Source: Acidothermaceae bacterium (GTDB lineage Bacteria > Actinomycetota > Actinomycetes > Acidothermales > Acidothermaceae). Taken from it: a stretch of 13,166 bases of DNA. The notes under the pieces were generated by a model, which saw nothing but the letters and a program-made list of their open reading frames with translations, was not told where the DNA came from and ran no database searches. The first letter of the stretch is position 1. Every line of letters starts with the position of its first letter. Position numbers and translations under genes: made by a program. The DNA lies in NCBI GenBank assembly GCA_025925185.1, contig JAICLV010000060.1:1-13166 (forward strand), read 5' to 3'. Shown in pieces: positions 1 to 9,219 of the stretch.

Positions 1-563
1 CCGAACAGCACGACGGCGGGCCAGTCAACGCCGCCGGTCACCGCCGCCCAGCCGACCAGCACGGGGAAGCAGCCCGCGGCGCCGCCGATCACGATGTTGG
101 ACGGCGTGCGACGCTTCAAGCCGAGGGTGTAGACGAAGACGTAAACCAGGATGGCGGCGTCGCACAGCAGCGCCGCGGGCCAGTTGACCACGAATCCCAT
201 CAGCAACGTCGAAGCGACGCCGAGCGCGATCCCGAACCGCAACGCGCTCGTCGGCGACACGACATGCCTCGCGAGGGGCCGACGCGCGGTGCGTCGCATG
301 ATCTGGTCGATGTCGCGGTCGACATAGCAGTTGATGGTGTTGGCGCTGCCGGCCGCGAACGTTCCGCCCACCAGGGTCACCGCGATCAGCCACAACGACG
401 GCAGCCCCCGCTCGGCCAGGATCATCGCGGGCACCGTCGTCACGAGCAGCAGCTCGATGATGCGCGGCTTGGTGAGTGCCACGTACGCGCGCAGCACATC
501 GGAGAACCGCCGACCGCGCGGGGCGTTCGCTCCCGCGGGCAGTTGCTCGGCGATCAGTGACAC
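1..563 (-). CDS. ctaB: Protoheme IX farnesyltransferase (heme O synthase), N-terminal part, cut by window edge
   Basis: This membrane prenyltransferase attaches a farnesyl group to heme B to give heme O, a precursor of heme A for the aa3 cytochrome oxidase. My translation of the minus strand gives 187 residues and then runs off the left edge, so the C-terminal third or so is missing. The UbiA-family motif N-x3-D-x3-D appears as [15 protein letters not shown] (N78, D82, D86), preceded by the conserved [10 protein letters not shown] near residues 31-40. A second conserved stretch, [20 protein letters not shown], lies near 145-164. Hydrophobic segments lie at about 35-50, 55-72, 108-125 and 130-148. 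The start is GTG at 563, with GCGGAG a few bases upstream; the frame stays open further upstream, so the start is likely but not certain. It is divergent from tkt, a common actinobacterial arrangement. Confidence 0.95.
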   Translation of the reverse strand, partial: MSLIAEQLPAGANAPRGRRFSDVLRAYVALTKPRIIELLLVTTVPAMILAERGLPSLWLIAVTLVGGTFAAGSANTINCYVDRDIDQIMRRTARRPLARHVVSPTSALRFGIALGVASTLLMGFVVNWPAALLCDAAILVYVFVYTLGLKRRTPSNIVIGGAAGCFPVLVGWAAVTGGVDWPAVVLF

Positions 564-760
564 GCGCTCCGCTTTCGCCGGTGGGCTCTCACAAGTCCGG
601 CAACACTCGTTGCCGCGACTGCATCCTAGCGAGCCGCTTCGACCCGTCCCCGGTGCGCCAGGGGCGCGACCGCCCATGCTCCTGGGTAGACCGGCTGGAT
701 AGGCTGCTTGAAGAGATCACCTGCGGCTTTTCGCGCTGCCCGAAGGAGCGATGACCCCCC
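564..760. promoter_or_regulatory. Divergent intergenic region between ctaB and tkt
   Basis: This 197-base region separates two divergent genes and must hold both promoters. A TAGGAT hexamer read on the minus strand (628 to 623) is a reasonable -10 candidate for ctaB. TAGGCT at 700-705 on the plus strand is a possible -10 for the tkt operon. Neither has a convincing -35 box at 17-18 bases, so both are weak inferences. Position 743-748 holds AAGGAG, the ribosome binding site of tkt, 12 bases before its GTG. No riboswitch or clear operator palindrome was recognised. Confidence 0.5.
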
Positions 761-2872
761 GTGGCTGAACAGCAATCAAAGTCCCGCCCAGCACCGAATT
801 CGGCGTCCACCCTCGACTGGAGCGACCTCGACAAGACCGCCGTCGATGTCGTGCGCGCGCTCGCGATGGACGCGGTGGAGACGGCCGGGTCAGGCCACCC
901 CGGCACCGCGATGAGCCTGGCGCCGGCCGCCTACCTGCTGTTCCAGCGGCTGCTGCGCCACGACCCCACCGACCCGGGCTGGATCGGACGCGACCGGTTC
1001 GTGTTGTCGTGCGGGCACTCCAGCCTCACGCTATACATCCAGCTCTACCTCTCCGGTTACGGTCTGACGCTCGAGGACATCGAGCACTACCGGCAGTGGG
1101 GCTCCCTGACGCCAGGCCACCCCGAGCACGGGCACACCGCGGGCGTCGAGACCACCACCGGTCCGCTCGGCCAGGGCGTCGGCAACGCCGTCGGGATGGC
1201 GATGGCGGCCCGCCGCGAGCGCGGCATGTTCGACCCCGACACCGCCCCTGGGCAAAGCGTCTTCGACCACACCATCTGGGCCTTCTGCTCGGACGGCGAC
1301 ATGGAGGAGGGCGTGCAGTCCGAGGCGGCGAGCATCGCCGGCCACCAACAGCTCGGCAACTTGGTCTTGCTCTACGACGACAACCACATCTCGATCGAGG
1401 GCGACACCCGCGTCGCGTTCTCCGAGGATGTCGGCAAGCGCTACGAGGCGTACGGCTGGCACGTGCAGCACGTCGACGACGTCAACGACGTTCAGGCGTT
1501 GCACAACGCGCTGGTGACGGCGCGCGACACCACCGACAAGCCAAGCCTCGTCGTGGTCCGCTCGATAATCGCGTGGCCTGCGCCGAACGCGCAGAACACC
1601 GGCAAGTCGCACGGCGCGGCACTCGGCGCCGAGGAGGTCGCCGCCACCAAGAAGGTGCTCGGCTTCGACCCCGAGCAGAAGTTCTTCGTGCCGGACGACG
1701 TGCTCGCCCACGCGCGCGAGGTCGTCGACCGGGGTCGGTCTTTGAACAAGGAGTGGACCGAGCGCTTCGACGCCTGGAGGGCGCAGAACCCGCGGCAGGC
1801 TGCGGAATTGGACCGCGTGCTGGCGCGTCGCCTGCCCGCCGGCTGGGACTCCGAGCTCCCGTCGTTCGAGGCCGGCAAGGCGGTCTCGACGCGCAAGGCC
1901 TCCGGTCAGGTGATCCAGGCGCTCGCCGCGAAGCTGCCCGAGCTGTGGGGCGGTTCAGCCGACCTCGCGGAGTCCAACCTCACCGACATCGAGCACGGCG
2001 GCTCGTTCCTGCCGCCGGCGCACGGCGGCGACCCGTACGGCCGCGTGCTGCATTTCGGCATCCGCGAGCACGCCATGGGCGCGATCATGAACGGCATCAC
2101 GCTGCACGGCGCCACCCGCGTGTTCGGCGGCACCTTCCTCGTGTTCAGCGACTACATGCGCCCCGCCGTCCGGCTCGCCGCGTTGATGAAGCTGCCGGTC
2201 ACCTACGTGTGGACCCACGACTCCATCGGCCTCGGCGAGGACGGCCCCACCCACCAGCCCATCGAACATCTGGCCGCGCTGCGCGCGATCCCGGGCCTCG
2301 ACGTCGTCCGGCCGGCCGACGCCAACGAGACCACCATCGCGTGGCGCACCATCATCGAGAACACCGACCGGCCCGCCGGCCTCTGCCTGTCGCGGCAGAA
2401 CCTGCCGGTCTTCGACCGCACGTCGCTCGCGTCGGCCGAGGGCGCCGCCAAGGGCGCCTACGTGCTGGCCGAAGCGGGCAGCGGCACCGCCGAGGTGATC
2501 CTCATCGGCACCGGCTCCGAGGTGCAGATCGCCTTGGCCGCAAGGGAAATCCTTGAGGCCGACGGCACCCCGACCCGCGTCGTCTCGATGCCGTGCCGCG
2601 AGTGGTTCCTCGCGCAGACCGACGCGTACCGCCAAGAGGTGCTGCCGCCAAGCGTCAAGGCCCGCGTCTCGATCGAGGCCGCGGTCGCGATGGGCTGGCG
2701 CGAGTTCGTCGGCGACCACGGCGAGTGCCTGTCGATCGAGCACTACGGGGCGAGCGCGGCGTACCAGGTCATCTACGAGCAATTCGGCCTCACCGCCGAC
2801 CGAGTGGTCGCGGCCGCGCACGCAAGTTTGTCGCGGGTGCGCGGCATTCCGGGAACGACCACAGGCAACTGA
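761..2872 (+). CDS. tkt: Transketolase
   Basis: Thiamine-diphosphate enzyme that moves two-carbon ketol units between sugar phosphates in the non-oxidative pentose phosphate pathway (cytosol). The length of 703 aa is normal. The N-terminal TPP domain has SGHPGTA (H46), GHSSLTLYIQLYL (H86) and TPGHPEHGHT (H120). The ThDP/metal motif is SDGDMEEG (D178, G179, D180) ending at DDNHIS (N208). The pyrimidine domain has FGIREHAMGAI, with the catalytic Glu at E436, and THDSIGLGEDGPTHQP from T485. The C-terminal transketolase domain follows from about residue 560. The GTG at 761 is the first possible start, because an in-frame TGA lies at 752-754, and it has AAGGAG 12 bases upstream. It is the first gene of the operon, 36 bases ahead of tal. 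Confidence 0.97.
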   Translation: MAEQQSKSRPAPNSASTLDWSDLDKTAVDVVRALAMDAVETAGSGHPGTAMSLAPAAYLLFQRLLRHDPTDPGWIGRDRFVLSCGHSSLTLYIQLYLSGYGLTLEDIEHYRQWGSLTPGHPEHGHTAGVETTTGPLGQGVGNAVGMAMAARRERGMFDPDTAPGQSVFDHTIWAFCSDGDMEEGVQSEAASIAGHQQLGNLVLLYDDNHISIEGDTRVAFSEDVGKRYEAYGWHVQHVDDVNDVQALHNALVTARDTTDKPSLVVVRSIIAWPAPNAQNTGKSHGAALGAEEVAATKKVLGFDPEQKFFVPDDVLAHAREVVDRGRSLNKEWTERFDAWRAQNPRQAAELDRVLARRLPAGWDSELPSFEAGKAVSTRKASGQVIQALAAKLPELWGGSADLAESNLTDIEHGGSFLPPAHGGDPYGRVLHFGIREHAMGAIMNGITLHGATRVFGGTFLVFSDYMRPAVRLAALMKLPVTYVWTHDSIGLGEDGPTHQPIEHLAALRAIPGLDVVRPADANETTIAWRTIIENTDRPAGLCLSRQNLPVFDRTSLASAEGAAKGAYVLAEAGSGTAEVILIGTGSEVQIALAAREILEADGTPTRVVSMPCREWFLAQTDAYRQEVLPPSVKARVSIEAAVAMGWREFVGDHGECLSIEHYGASAAYQVIYEQFGLTADRVVAAAHASLSRVRGIPGTTTGN

Positions 2873-2908
2873 GTTGTTAGGCGGGTAAAGGGCAACGGAA
2901 GGATCATC

Positions 2909-4018
2909 ATGAGTGACGCGCTTGCACAGTTGTCGTCGGCCGGTGTCTCGGTCTGGATTGACGACATCAGCCGAGATCGGTTGAAGTCAGGCAACCTGGC
3001 CGACCTCGTCCGCGACCGCCATGTCGTGGGCGTGACGTCGAACCCCACGATCTTCGCCAAGTCGATTGAGAAGAGCGAGCTGTACACCGAGCAGGTGCAC
3101 GATCTCGGTGTTCGGGGTGTCGACGTCGGCGAGGCGTTGCGCGCCATCACCGCCTACGACGTCAGGTGGGCCTGCGACGTGCTGCGGCCGGTTTACGACG
3201 CCACGGACGGCGTCGACGGCCGGGTCTCCATCGAGGTCTCCCCGGACATCGCGCACGAGACCGACAAGACCATCGCCGAGACGCGCGCGTTGTGGTGGCT
3301 GGTCGACCGGCCCAACTTGTTCGTCAAAATTCCCGCGACGCTCGCCGGGGTTCCCGCGATCGCGCAAGGGCTCGCCGAAGGCATCAGCATCAACGTCACG
3401 TTGATTTTCTCGTTGCAGCGCTATGCCGCCGTGATCGACGCGTTCTTCGACGGCATGGAGCGCGCCTTGAAGGCAGGACACGACCTTTCGAGGCTGACCT
3501 CAGTCGCGTCGTTCTTCGTCTCCCGCGTCGACACGGAGGTCGACAAGCGGCTCGAGAAGATCGGCGGCGACGCCATGGAGTTGAAGGGCAAGGCCGCGAT
3601 CGCCAACGCCCGGCTCGCGTATCAGCTGTACGAGGAGAAGTTCGGGTCGGAGCGTTGGCAGCGGCTCGCGGCCGCCGGGGCGAAGCCGCAGCGTCCGCTG
3701 TGGGCCTCGACGTCGACGAAAGACCCATCGTTGCCCGACACGATTTACGTGACCGAGCTGGTCGCGCCAGGCACGGTCAACACGATGCCCGAATCCACGC
3801 TGCAGGCCACGTATGACCACGGCGAGATCCCGAACGACAGCGTCCGCGGCTACTACGCCGACGCGCAAGGGGTGCTCGACAAGCTCGCGGCGCTCGGCAT
3901 CAGCTACGACGACGTCGTCGACACACTCGAGCGTGAAGGGATCGAGAAGTTTTCCACGTCCTGGAGTGATCTGACGACCACCATCGAGAAGCAGCTCCGA
4001 CAGAAGGCGGGAAACTAA
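2909..4018 (+). CDS. tal: Transaldolase
   Basis: Transfers a dihydroxyacetone unit from sedoheptulose-7-phosphate to glyceraldehyde-3-phosphate, giving erythrose-4-phosphate and fructose-6-phosphate. At 369 aa it matches the long actinobacterial transaldolase type. The N-terminus has [11 protein letters not shown] and the signature [12 protein letters not shown]. The Schiff-base lysine is K140 in LFVKIPAT, followed by the conserved [13 protein letters not shown] and [13 protein letters not shown]. The ATG at 2909 has a strong ribosome binding site, GGAAGGA (2897-2903), 5 bases upstream. It lies 36 bases after tkt and 5 bases before pgi. The direct tal-pgi adjacency echoes the single-chain transaldolase/glucose-6-phosphate isomerase fusions known from other bacteria. 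Confidence 0.97.
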   Translation: MSDALAQLSSAGVSVWIDDISRDRLKSGNLADLVRDRHVVGVTSNPTIFAKSIEKSELYTEQVHDLGVRGVDVGEALRAITAYDVRWACDVLRPVYDATDGVDGRVSIEVSPDIAHETDKTIAETRALWWLVDRPNLFVKIPATLAGVPAIAQGLAEGISINVTLIFSLQRYAAVIDAFFDGMERALKAGHDLSRLTSVASFFVSRVDTEVDKRLEKIGGDAMELKGKAAIANARLAYQLYEEKFGSERWQRLAAAGAKPQRPLWASTSTKDPSLPDTIYVTELVAPGTVNTMPESTLQATYDHGEIPNDSVRGYYADAQGVLDKLAALGISYDDVVDTLEREGIEKFSTSWSDLTTTIEKQLRQKAGN

Positions 4019-4023
4019 CCGCG

Positions 4024-5667
4024 ATGGCCCATGTCCACGAGGCGACCGAGTTCGCCGGCGTCAACGTGAAACTGACCGGCGGCGAGTACGTGTCGGCCGC
4101 GAAGAACGCCGAACGCGAGCTCGCCGAGGCGGGGTTCGCCGCGAAGCTGACGGCGAAGGACGCCACGTTGTGGGGGCCCGACGCCGAGCACGAGGCGTCG
4201 ATCCGGCTCGGGTGGCTCGATCTGCCGAAGACCTCGTGGCAGTACGTCGCCGAACTCAAGGAGTTGCGGGAGCACTTCGAGTCGGCCGGGCTGCACCGCG
4301 TCGTCCTGGCCGGCATGGGCGGGTCGTCGCTCGCCCCCGAGGTCATCGCCGCGACGTCGGGCGTCCGGCTGACCGTGCTCGACACCACCGACGCTGGACA
4401 GGTGGCGAGCGCCATCGCCGACGACCTTGAGCACACCGTCCTCGTCGTCTCGAGCAAGAGCGGCGGCACGCTCGAGACGGACAGCCACCGGCGCGCCTAC
4501 GAGCACGCGTTTCGGGAGGCCGGGATCGACCCGGCGGAGCGCATCGTCGTGGTCACCGACCCCGGCTCGCCGTTCGAGAAGCTCGCCCGTGACGCCGGGT
4601 ATCGCGTCTTCCTCGCAGACCCCAACGTCGGAGGCAGGTACAGCGCGCTGTCCGCCTTCGGATTGGTGCCCAGCGCGCTCGCCGGCGTCGACATCGAGGG
4701 CCTGCTGCGCGACGCGGAAGCGCTGCTGCCGAGCCTGGACCGGGACCTCGACAATCCGGGCCTGACGCTGGGCGCGGCCCTCGGTGAGGCCGGTCGAGCC
4801 GGGCGCGACAAGGTCATCCTGGCCGACTTCGGCTCGCGGCACCCAGGCTTCGGCGACTGGGCCGAGCAGCTGATCGCCGAGTCGACCGGCAAGCTGGGCA
4901 CCGGTCTGCTGCCAGTCGTCGTCGAATCGGTCGAGGTGCCCGACTTCGCGCCCGCGGCCGACCGGCAACTCGTCACCCTCGGCACCGCCTTGCACATCGA
5001 CGGCATCACGGTTTCGGGCGACCTCGGCGCCGAGTTCTTGGCGTGGGAGTACGCCACCGCGGTCGCCGGCCGGCTGCTCGGCATCAACCCGTTCGACCAG
5101 CCGAACGTCCAGGAGTCGAAAGACAACACGAACAAAATCCTCGACGCCGCGGGCGACGGGCCGCTTCCCGAGGGCAGGCCGGTCTTCACCGACGGCGCCG
5201 TCGAGGTCCACACCGACGACCCCATCTTGCTCGGCGGCGCCGGCGACCTCGCGGGAGTGCTGTCCGCGTTGATGCGCGCGATTCCCGACCGCGGCTACCT
5301 GGCGGTCATGGCCTATCTCGATCGGCACGGCGACTCCACGGTCGCGCTGGTGCGCAAGGCGCTCGCCAGCCGCACCCAGCGACCGGTCACCTTCGGCTGG
5401 GCGCCGCGCTTCTTACACTCCACCGGCCAGTACCACAAGGGCGGTCCACAAACCGGCGCGTTCTTGCAGATCACCGGCGCCGTGACCCACGACCTGCCGA
5501 TTCCCGGCCGGCCGTTCGGCTTCGCGCGGCTGCAGATGGCGCAGGCGCTCGGTGACCTGCGCGCGCTGCAACAGCGCGCCCGGCCCGCGATCCGCCTGCA
5601 CCTCAAGGACCGCACCGTCGGCATCCAGCAGTTGCTCGACGCCGCTGCCGCCAGCTCGGCGCAATGA
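4024..5667 (+). CDS. pgi: Glucose-6-phosphate isomerase, divergent tal-linked type
   Basis: Interconverts glucose-6-phosphate and fructose-6-phosphate, joining glycolysis to the pentose phosphate cycle. The 547-aa protein has two SIS sugar-phosphate domains. Visible motifs are [11 protein letters not shown] (97-107), the phosphate-binding [10 protein letters not shown] (143-152), and [15 protein letters not shown] from V202, which fits PGI signature 1. [12 protein letters not shown] (355-366) resembles signature 2 (F-D-Q-x-G-V-E-x-x-K) with Asn in place of Gly. [14 protein letters not shown] (465-478) follows. The signature-2-like motif sits about 180 residues before the C-terminus, whereas in classical PGI it is close to the end. 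I therefore assign the gene to the subfamily found fused to transaldolase. The ATG at 4024 follows the tal stop by 5 bases, with a purine-rich AGGCGGG upstream. The stop overlaps the zwf start (ATGA). Confidence 0.9.
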   Translation: MAHVHEATEFAGVNVKLTGGEYVSAAKNAERELAEAGFAAKLTAKDATLWGPDAEHEASIRLGWLDLPKTSWQYVAELKELREHFESAGLHRVVLAGMGGSSLAPEVIAATSGVRLTVLDTTDAGQVASAIADDLEHTVLVVSSKSGGTLETDSHRRAYEHAFREAGIDPAERIVVVTDPGSPFEKLARDAGYRVFLADPNVGGRYSALSAFGLVPSALAGVDIEGLLRDAEALLPSLDRDLDNPGLTLGAALGEAGRAGRDKVILADFGSRHPGFGDWAEQLIAESTGKLGTGLLPVVVESVEVPDFAPAADRQLVTLGTALHIDGITVSGDLGAEFLAWEYATAVAGRLLGINPFDQPNVQESKDNTNKILDAAGDGPLPEGRPVFTDGAVEVHTDDPILLGGAGDLAGVLSALMRAIPDRGYLAVMAYLDRHGDSTVALVRKALASRTQRPVTFGWAPRFLHSTGQYHKGGPQTGAFLQITGAVTHDLPIPGRPFGFARLQMAQALGDLRALQQRARPAIRLHLKDRTVGIQQLLDAAAASSAQ

Positions 5668-7202
5668 CCTCGCCGGCGGACGAAGTCGTCAACCCGCTAC
5701 GCGATCCGCGAGACCGGCGGCTGCCCCGCGTCGCCGGGCCATGCGGCCTGGTGCTCTTCGGCGTGACCGGCGACCTCTCACGCAAGAAGCTGATGCCGGC
5801 GATTTACGACCTCGCGAATCGCGGCCTGTTGCCTCCGGGCTTCGCGCTCGTCGGCTTCGCCCGCCGCGACTGGGCCGATGAAGACTTCGCGCAGGTTGTG
5901 CACGACGCCGTCAAGCAGTACGCGCGTACCCCATTCCGTGAAGAGGTCTGGGACCAGCTCGCCGATGGTTTCCGTTTCGTGCCAGGCGAATTCGATGACA
6001 ACGAGGCGTTCGACACCCTGGCCCGAACGATCCAAGACCTCGACCGGGTGCGCGGCACCGGGGGCAACCACGCCTTCTACCTGTCGATCCCGCCGAGGTT
6101 CTTCCCGCTCGTCATCTCGCAACTGAAGCGCTCGGGGTTGTCGGTCTCCGATCCCACGGCCTGGCGCCGGGTCGTCGTCGAAAAGCCGTTCGGCCACGAC
6201 CTGCGCAGCGCGCGCGAGCTGAACGACATGCTGAGCGAGGTCTTCCCGCCGGAGGCCGTGTTTCGCATCGACCACTACCTCGGCAAGGAGACCGTCCAGA
6301 ACATCCTCGCCTTGCGGTTCGCCAACACGCTGTTCGAGCCGCTGTGGAACCGCTCGTACGTCGACCACGTGCAAATCACGATGGCCGAAGACATCGGCAT
6401 CGGGGGTCGCGCCGGTTACTACGACGGGATTGGGGCGGCGCGCGACGTCATCCAAAACCATCTGCTGCAGCTGCTGGCCCTCACGGCGATGGAGGAGCCG
6501 GTCAGCTTCGACGCGCAGTCCCTCCGCATGGAGAAGACGAAAGTCCTGTCGTCCGTGCGAATTCCCACAGACTTGGCCGCACACACCGCGCGCGGACAGT
6601 ACAGCGGCGGCTGGCAGGGCGGCGAGCGGGTCTGCGGCTACCTTGAGGAGCAAGGCATTCCGCCGACCTCGACGACCGAGACGTTCGCGGCTGTGAAACT
6701 CGAGGTCGACACCCGTCGCTGGGCCGGCGTGCCGTTTTACCTGCGAGCGGGCAAGCGGCTCGGTCGGCGGGTTACGGAGGTCGCGCTGGTGTTTCAACGC
6801 GCGCCACACCTGCCGTTCTCGGCTACCGCCACCGAGGAACTGGGCCACAACGCGCTGGTCATTCGCATCCAGCCGGACGAAGGCGTCACCATGCGGTTCG
6901 GCTCGAAAGTGCCCGGCACGGCCATGGAAGTTCGCGACGTCAACATGGACTTCGCCTATGGCGAGTCGTTCACCGAGTCGAGCCCGGAAGCCTACGAGCG
7001 ACTGCTGCTTGACGTGCTGCTCGGCGACCCGCCGCTCTTCCCGCGCCACGAGGAGGTCGAGCTTTCCTGGGAAATCCTCGATCCCATCGAGGAATTCTGG
7101 TCGACGCAGGGGCAACCGGAGCAATACCGCTCGGGCGCCTGGGGCCCCACGTCGTCCCACGCGATGATCGCGCGCGACGGCAGAAGCTGGCGGCGGCCAT
7201 GA
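5664..7202 (+). CDS. zwf: Glucose-6-phosphate 1-dehydrogenase
   Basis: Oxidises glucose-6-phosphate to 6-phosphogluconolactone with reduction of NADP+ (or NAD+), the entry and main control step of the oxidative pentose phosphate pathway. The length of 512 aa is standard. The N-terminal Rossmann motif is [10 protein letters not shown] (G33, G36, D37). VEKPFGHDL follows, and the active-site signature is RIDHYLGKE, with H204 and K208. The rest is the G6PD C-terminal beta+alpha domain, including [12 protein letters not shown]. The ATG overlaps the pgi stop by four bases and has no clear Shine-Dalgarno, which suggests translational coupling. The stop overlaps the opcA start in the same way. The OpcA neighbour suggests that activity depends on that partner. 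Confidence 0.97.
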   Translation: MTSPADEVVNPLRDPRDRRLPRVAGPCGLVLFGVTGDLSRKKLMPAIYDLANRGLLPPGFALVGFARRDWADEDFAQVVHDAVKQYARTPFREEVWDQLADGFRFVPGEFDDNEAFDTLARTIQDLDRVRGTGGNHAFYLSIPPRFFPLVISQLKRSGLSVSDPTAWRRVVVEKPFGHDLRSARELNDMLSEVFPPEAVFRIDHYLGKETVQNILALRFANTLFEPLWNRSYVDHVQITMAEDIGIGGRAGYYDGIGAARDVIQNHLLQLLALTAMEEPVSFDAQSLRMEKTKVLSSVRIPTDLAAHTARGQYSGGWQGGERVCGYLEEQGIPPTSTTETFAAVKLEVDTRRWAGVPFYLRAGKRLGRRVTEVALVFQRAPHLPFSATATEELGHNALVIRIQPDEGVTMRFGSKVPGTAMEVRDVNMDFAYGESFTESSPEAYERLLLDVLLGDPPLFPRHEEVELSWEILDPIEEFWSTQGQPEQYRSGAWGPTSSHAMIARDGRSWRRP

Positions 7203-8446
7203 ACATCGACCTCTCGCACACGAAGTCCTCAGCCATCCTCACGGCGCTCACCGACGCGCGACACCGCTCCGGCACGGCGGCGCTAGGCATGGTCCTCACG
7301 CTCGTCGTCGACGTCGACGAGATCGACCACCATGACGCGATGCGCGCCGCGTTAGCCGCCGCCCGCGAGCACCCGTGTCGGATCGTGACTGTCATCCGGC
7401 GCGCCGCGAGCGCCCCGCCACGCCTCGACGCCGAGATCCGCGTCGGCGAAGAGGGCTCGCTGGCCGAGGTCATCGTGTTGCGGTTGTACGGCGTGTTGCG
7501 CGACCAGGCCGACTCGATCGTGCTGCCGTTGCTGCTGCCCGACGCCCCGGTGCTAGTGTGGTGGCCCGGCCAAGCTCCAGCGGTACCGTCGCAGGATTCA
7601 CTCGGCCTGCTCGCACAGCGCCGGGTGACCGACGCCGCGGCGGCGCGCAAGCCACTCGCGGTGTTGAAGGCCCGCAGCCAGGACCACTCCCCTGGCGACA
7701 CCGATCTCGCGTGGACCAGGCTGACGCCGTGGCGCACGCTGCTCGCGGCCGCGCTCGACCAGCCGTTCGACCCGATCGTCGGCGCGGAAGTGAGCGCGGC
7801 GGGCAACAACCCGAGCGCCGAACTGCTGGCCACCTGGTTGGAAGACCAGCTCGCGGTCCCGGTGAGCCGCAAGCAGACGCGCGGGCCGGGCCTCACCGGT
7901 GCGCGGCTCATCACGAAGCGCGGGCACATCACCATCGCCCGGCCAGACGGGCGGCTTGCCACGCTCGAGCGCACCGGGCAGCCCAACCGGTCGGTGGCGC
8001 TGCCACGTCGCAGCACCGAGGAGTTGCTCGCCGAAGAGTTGCGCCGGCTGGACCCCGACGACATCTACAACGAGACGATCCGCCGGGTGTTCGGCGCGCG
8101 GCCCGCGCCCTCCCCCGACGAAGCCGGTTCGCAGGCCCGGCCGTCGACGACAGCGCGAGCGATGCGCCGCAAACCGCCGATGCCACCGTCCAAGCGCGCG
8201 CCGCGCAGCGTCACCGCAAACGGCGACGAGTCGAAGAACCCGGCCGCGCCGCGGCGGGCCACGACAACGGCGAAGCAGGCCGCTGCGACCACGACAACCA
8301 AGAAGACGGCCAACAAGACGGCCACGAAGACCGCCAGGAAAACGGCCCCCAAAGCAGCCCCGAAAACCGCCGCGAAAACCGCCGCGAAAACCGCGCAGCG
8401 GAAAGCCGCGAAACCCAGCCCTCCCAGAGGTGGTTCGACCCGATGA
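7199..8446 (+). CDS. opcA: Glucose-6-phosphate dehydrogenase assembly protein OpcA with a basic low-complexity C-terminal tail
   Basis: OpcA is the known assembly or allosteric partner of Zwf in cyanobacteria and actinobacteria. Residues 1 to about 300 form the family core, with features such as [25 protein letters not shown] and [13 protein letters not shown]. Residues of about 301-415 form an extra tail, first Pro/Ser/Arg-rich and then dominated by Lys, Ala and Thr, with a [12 protein letters not shown] run encoded by a 12-bp tandem repeat. Actinobacterial OpcA is often about 300-370 aa, so this tail is long. It looks like the histone-H1-like tails of bacterial nucleoid proteins, but a DNA- or RNA-binding role is only inference. 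Start and stop both lie in ATGA overlaps (with zwf and pgl). I see no frameshift: the tail keeps normal high-GC codon use in one open frame. Confidence 0.93.
   Translation: MNIDLSHTKSSAILTALTDARHRSGTAALGMVLTLVVDVDEIDHHDAMRAALAAAREHPCRIVTVIRRAASAPPRLDAEIRVGEEGSLAEVIVLRLYGVLRDQADSIVLPLLLPDAPVLVWWPGQAPAVPSQDSLGLLAQRRVTDAAAARKPLAVLKARSQDHSPGDTDLAWTRLTPWRTLLAAALDQPFDPIVGAEVSAAGNNPSAELLATWLEDQLAVPVSRKQTRGPGLTGARLITKRGHITIARPDGRLATLERTGQPNRSVALPRRSTEELLAEELRRLDPDDIYNETIRRVFGARPAPSPDEAGSQARPSTTARAMRRKPPMPPSKRAPRSVTANGDESKNPAAPRRATTTAKQAAATTTTKKTANKTATKTARKTAPKAAPKTAAKTAAKTAQRKAAKPSPPRGGSTR
8362..8397 (+). repeat. 12-bp tandem repeat in the opcA tail
   Basis: The unit GAAAACCGCCGC occurs at 8362-8373 and 8374-8385, with a third copy at 8386-8397 that differs in its last bases. 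In the opcA frame it encodes the KTAA periodicity of the basic tail. Such in-frame short repeats can expand or contract by slippage without breaking the gene, so tail length may vary between strains. Confidence 0.85.
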
Positions 8447-9219
8447 GCACGCCCGAGGTCCTCGTCCACCGCGACGCCGGTTTGCTGGCCCGCGCCGTCG
8501 CCGCGCGGCTGGTGACGAAGGTGGTCGACGCGCAGGCGGCTCGCGGGGTTGCGCACGTCGTCCTCACCGGCGGCGGGGTGGGCACCTCGGTGTTGGCCGA
8601 ACTCGCAGCGGCGCCGGCCCGCGACGCCATCGACTGGCGCCGGCTGCACGTGTGGTGGGGTGACGAGCGGTTCGTGCCCGCGGGTGACGCCGATCGCAAC
8701 GACCGCGGCGCCGACGAGGCGTTGCTCCAACACGTGCCCGTCGATCCGGCGCTGGTGCACCGGATGCCGACCAGCGACGGCCCGGACGGCGACGACGTGG
8801 AAGCGGCTGCAGCGCGGTACGCCGCTGCGCTCGCGGCCGTCACCCGCCCGGAGGACCACGCGTCGGTGCCGACCTTCGACGTCCTCATGCTCGGCCTCGG
8901 CGAGGACGGCCACGTCGCCTCGTTGTTCCCCGGCCACCCGGCGCTTTACGACGACCGTCCGGTGGTGGGCGTTCACGGCTCGCCGAAGCCGCCGCCCACG
9001 CGCATCAGCCTGACGTTCTCGTCGATTCGCGCGGCGAACGAGGTGTGGGTCGTGGCCGCCGGCGCCGCGAAAGCGGCGCCGGCGAACCTCGCGCTCAGTG
9101 GTGGCGGTGAGGTCGAGATCCCGGCGGCTGGCGCGCGCGGCCGCCAGCGCACCTTGTGGCTACTCGACCAGGCCGCCGCGGGCCGGCTGCCCCGAAGCCT
9201 GTCGCCACTCTCGTCGTGA
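8443..9219 (+). CDS. pgl: 6-phosphogluconolactonase
   Basis: Hydrolyses 6-phosphogluconolactone, the Zwf product, to 6-phosphogluconate. The 258-aa protein has the usual length and motifs: LTGGGVG (phosphate loop, 41-47), HVWWGDERFVP (from H69; D74, E75, R76) followed by DADRN, LGLGEDGHVASLFPG with the likely catalytic H157, then RISLTFS and a final RTLWLLD. The ATG at 8443 overlaps the opcA stop (ATGA) and has AGAGGTGG (8426-8433) 9 bases upstream. The frame is open far upstream inside opcA, but family homology begins at this ATG. It is the last gene of the operon, and its TGA stop at 9217-9219 lies inside a 16-bp inverted repeat. Confidence 0.95.
   Translation: MSTPEVLVHRDAGLLARAVAARLVTKVVDAQAARGVAHVVLTGGGVGTSVLAELAAAPARDAIDWRRLHVWWGDERFVPAGDADRNDRGADEALLQHVPVDPALVHRMPTSDGPDGDDVEAAAARYAAALAAVTRPEDHASVPTFDVLMLGLGEDGHVASLFPGHPALYDDRPVVGVHGSPKPPPTRISLTFSSIRAANEVWVVAAGAAKAAPANLALSGGGEVEIPAAGARGRQRTLWLLDQAAAGRLPRSLSPLSS

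Noticed and set aside
1009..2556. 515-codon plus-strand frame inside tkt
   Set aside because: An Arg/His-rich out-of-frame shadow of transketolase with no motifs.
4015..5328. 437-codon minus-strand open frame opposite pgi
   Set aside because: It is rich in Arg, Gly, Asp and Val without any domain, and exactly mirrors a confidently identified gene. High third-position GC keeps antisense frames open.
5778..7160. 460-codon minus-strand open frame opposite zwf
   Set aside because: Same antisense GC artefact; no recognisable family, and zwf is intact on the other strand.
6970..8064. 364-codon minus-strand frame across the zwf/opcA junction
   Set aside because: Ser/Arg-rich antisense shadow with no domain, spanning the ends of two well-supported genes.
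8362..8397. Short direct repeats that might suggest a CRISPR-like array
   Set aside because: The units are contiguous 12-mers in coding sequence without spacers, and no cas gene is present.
7375..8442. Upstream open extension of the pgl frame through opcA, hinting at an OpcA-Pgl frameshift fusion
   Set aside because: Pgl homology begins at the ATG at 8443, which has a good ribosome binding site. The upstream translation is Arg-rich shadow sequence, and I see no convincing slippery heptamer.
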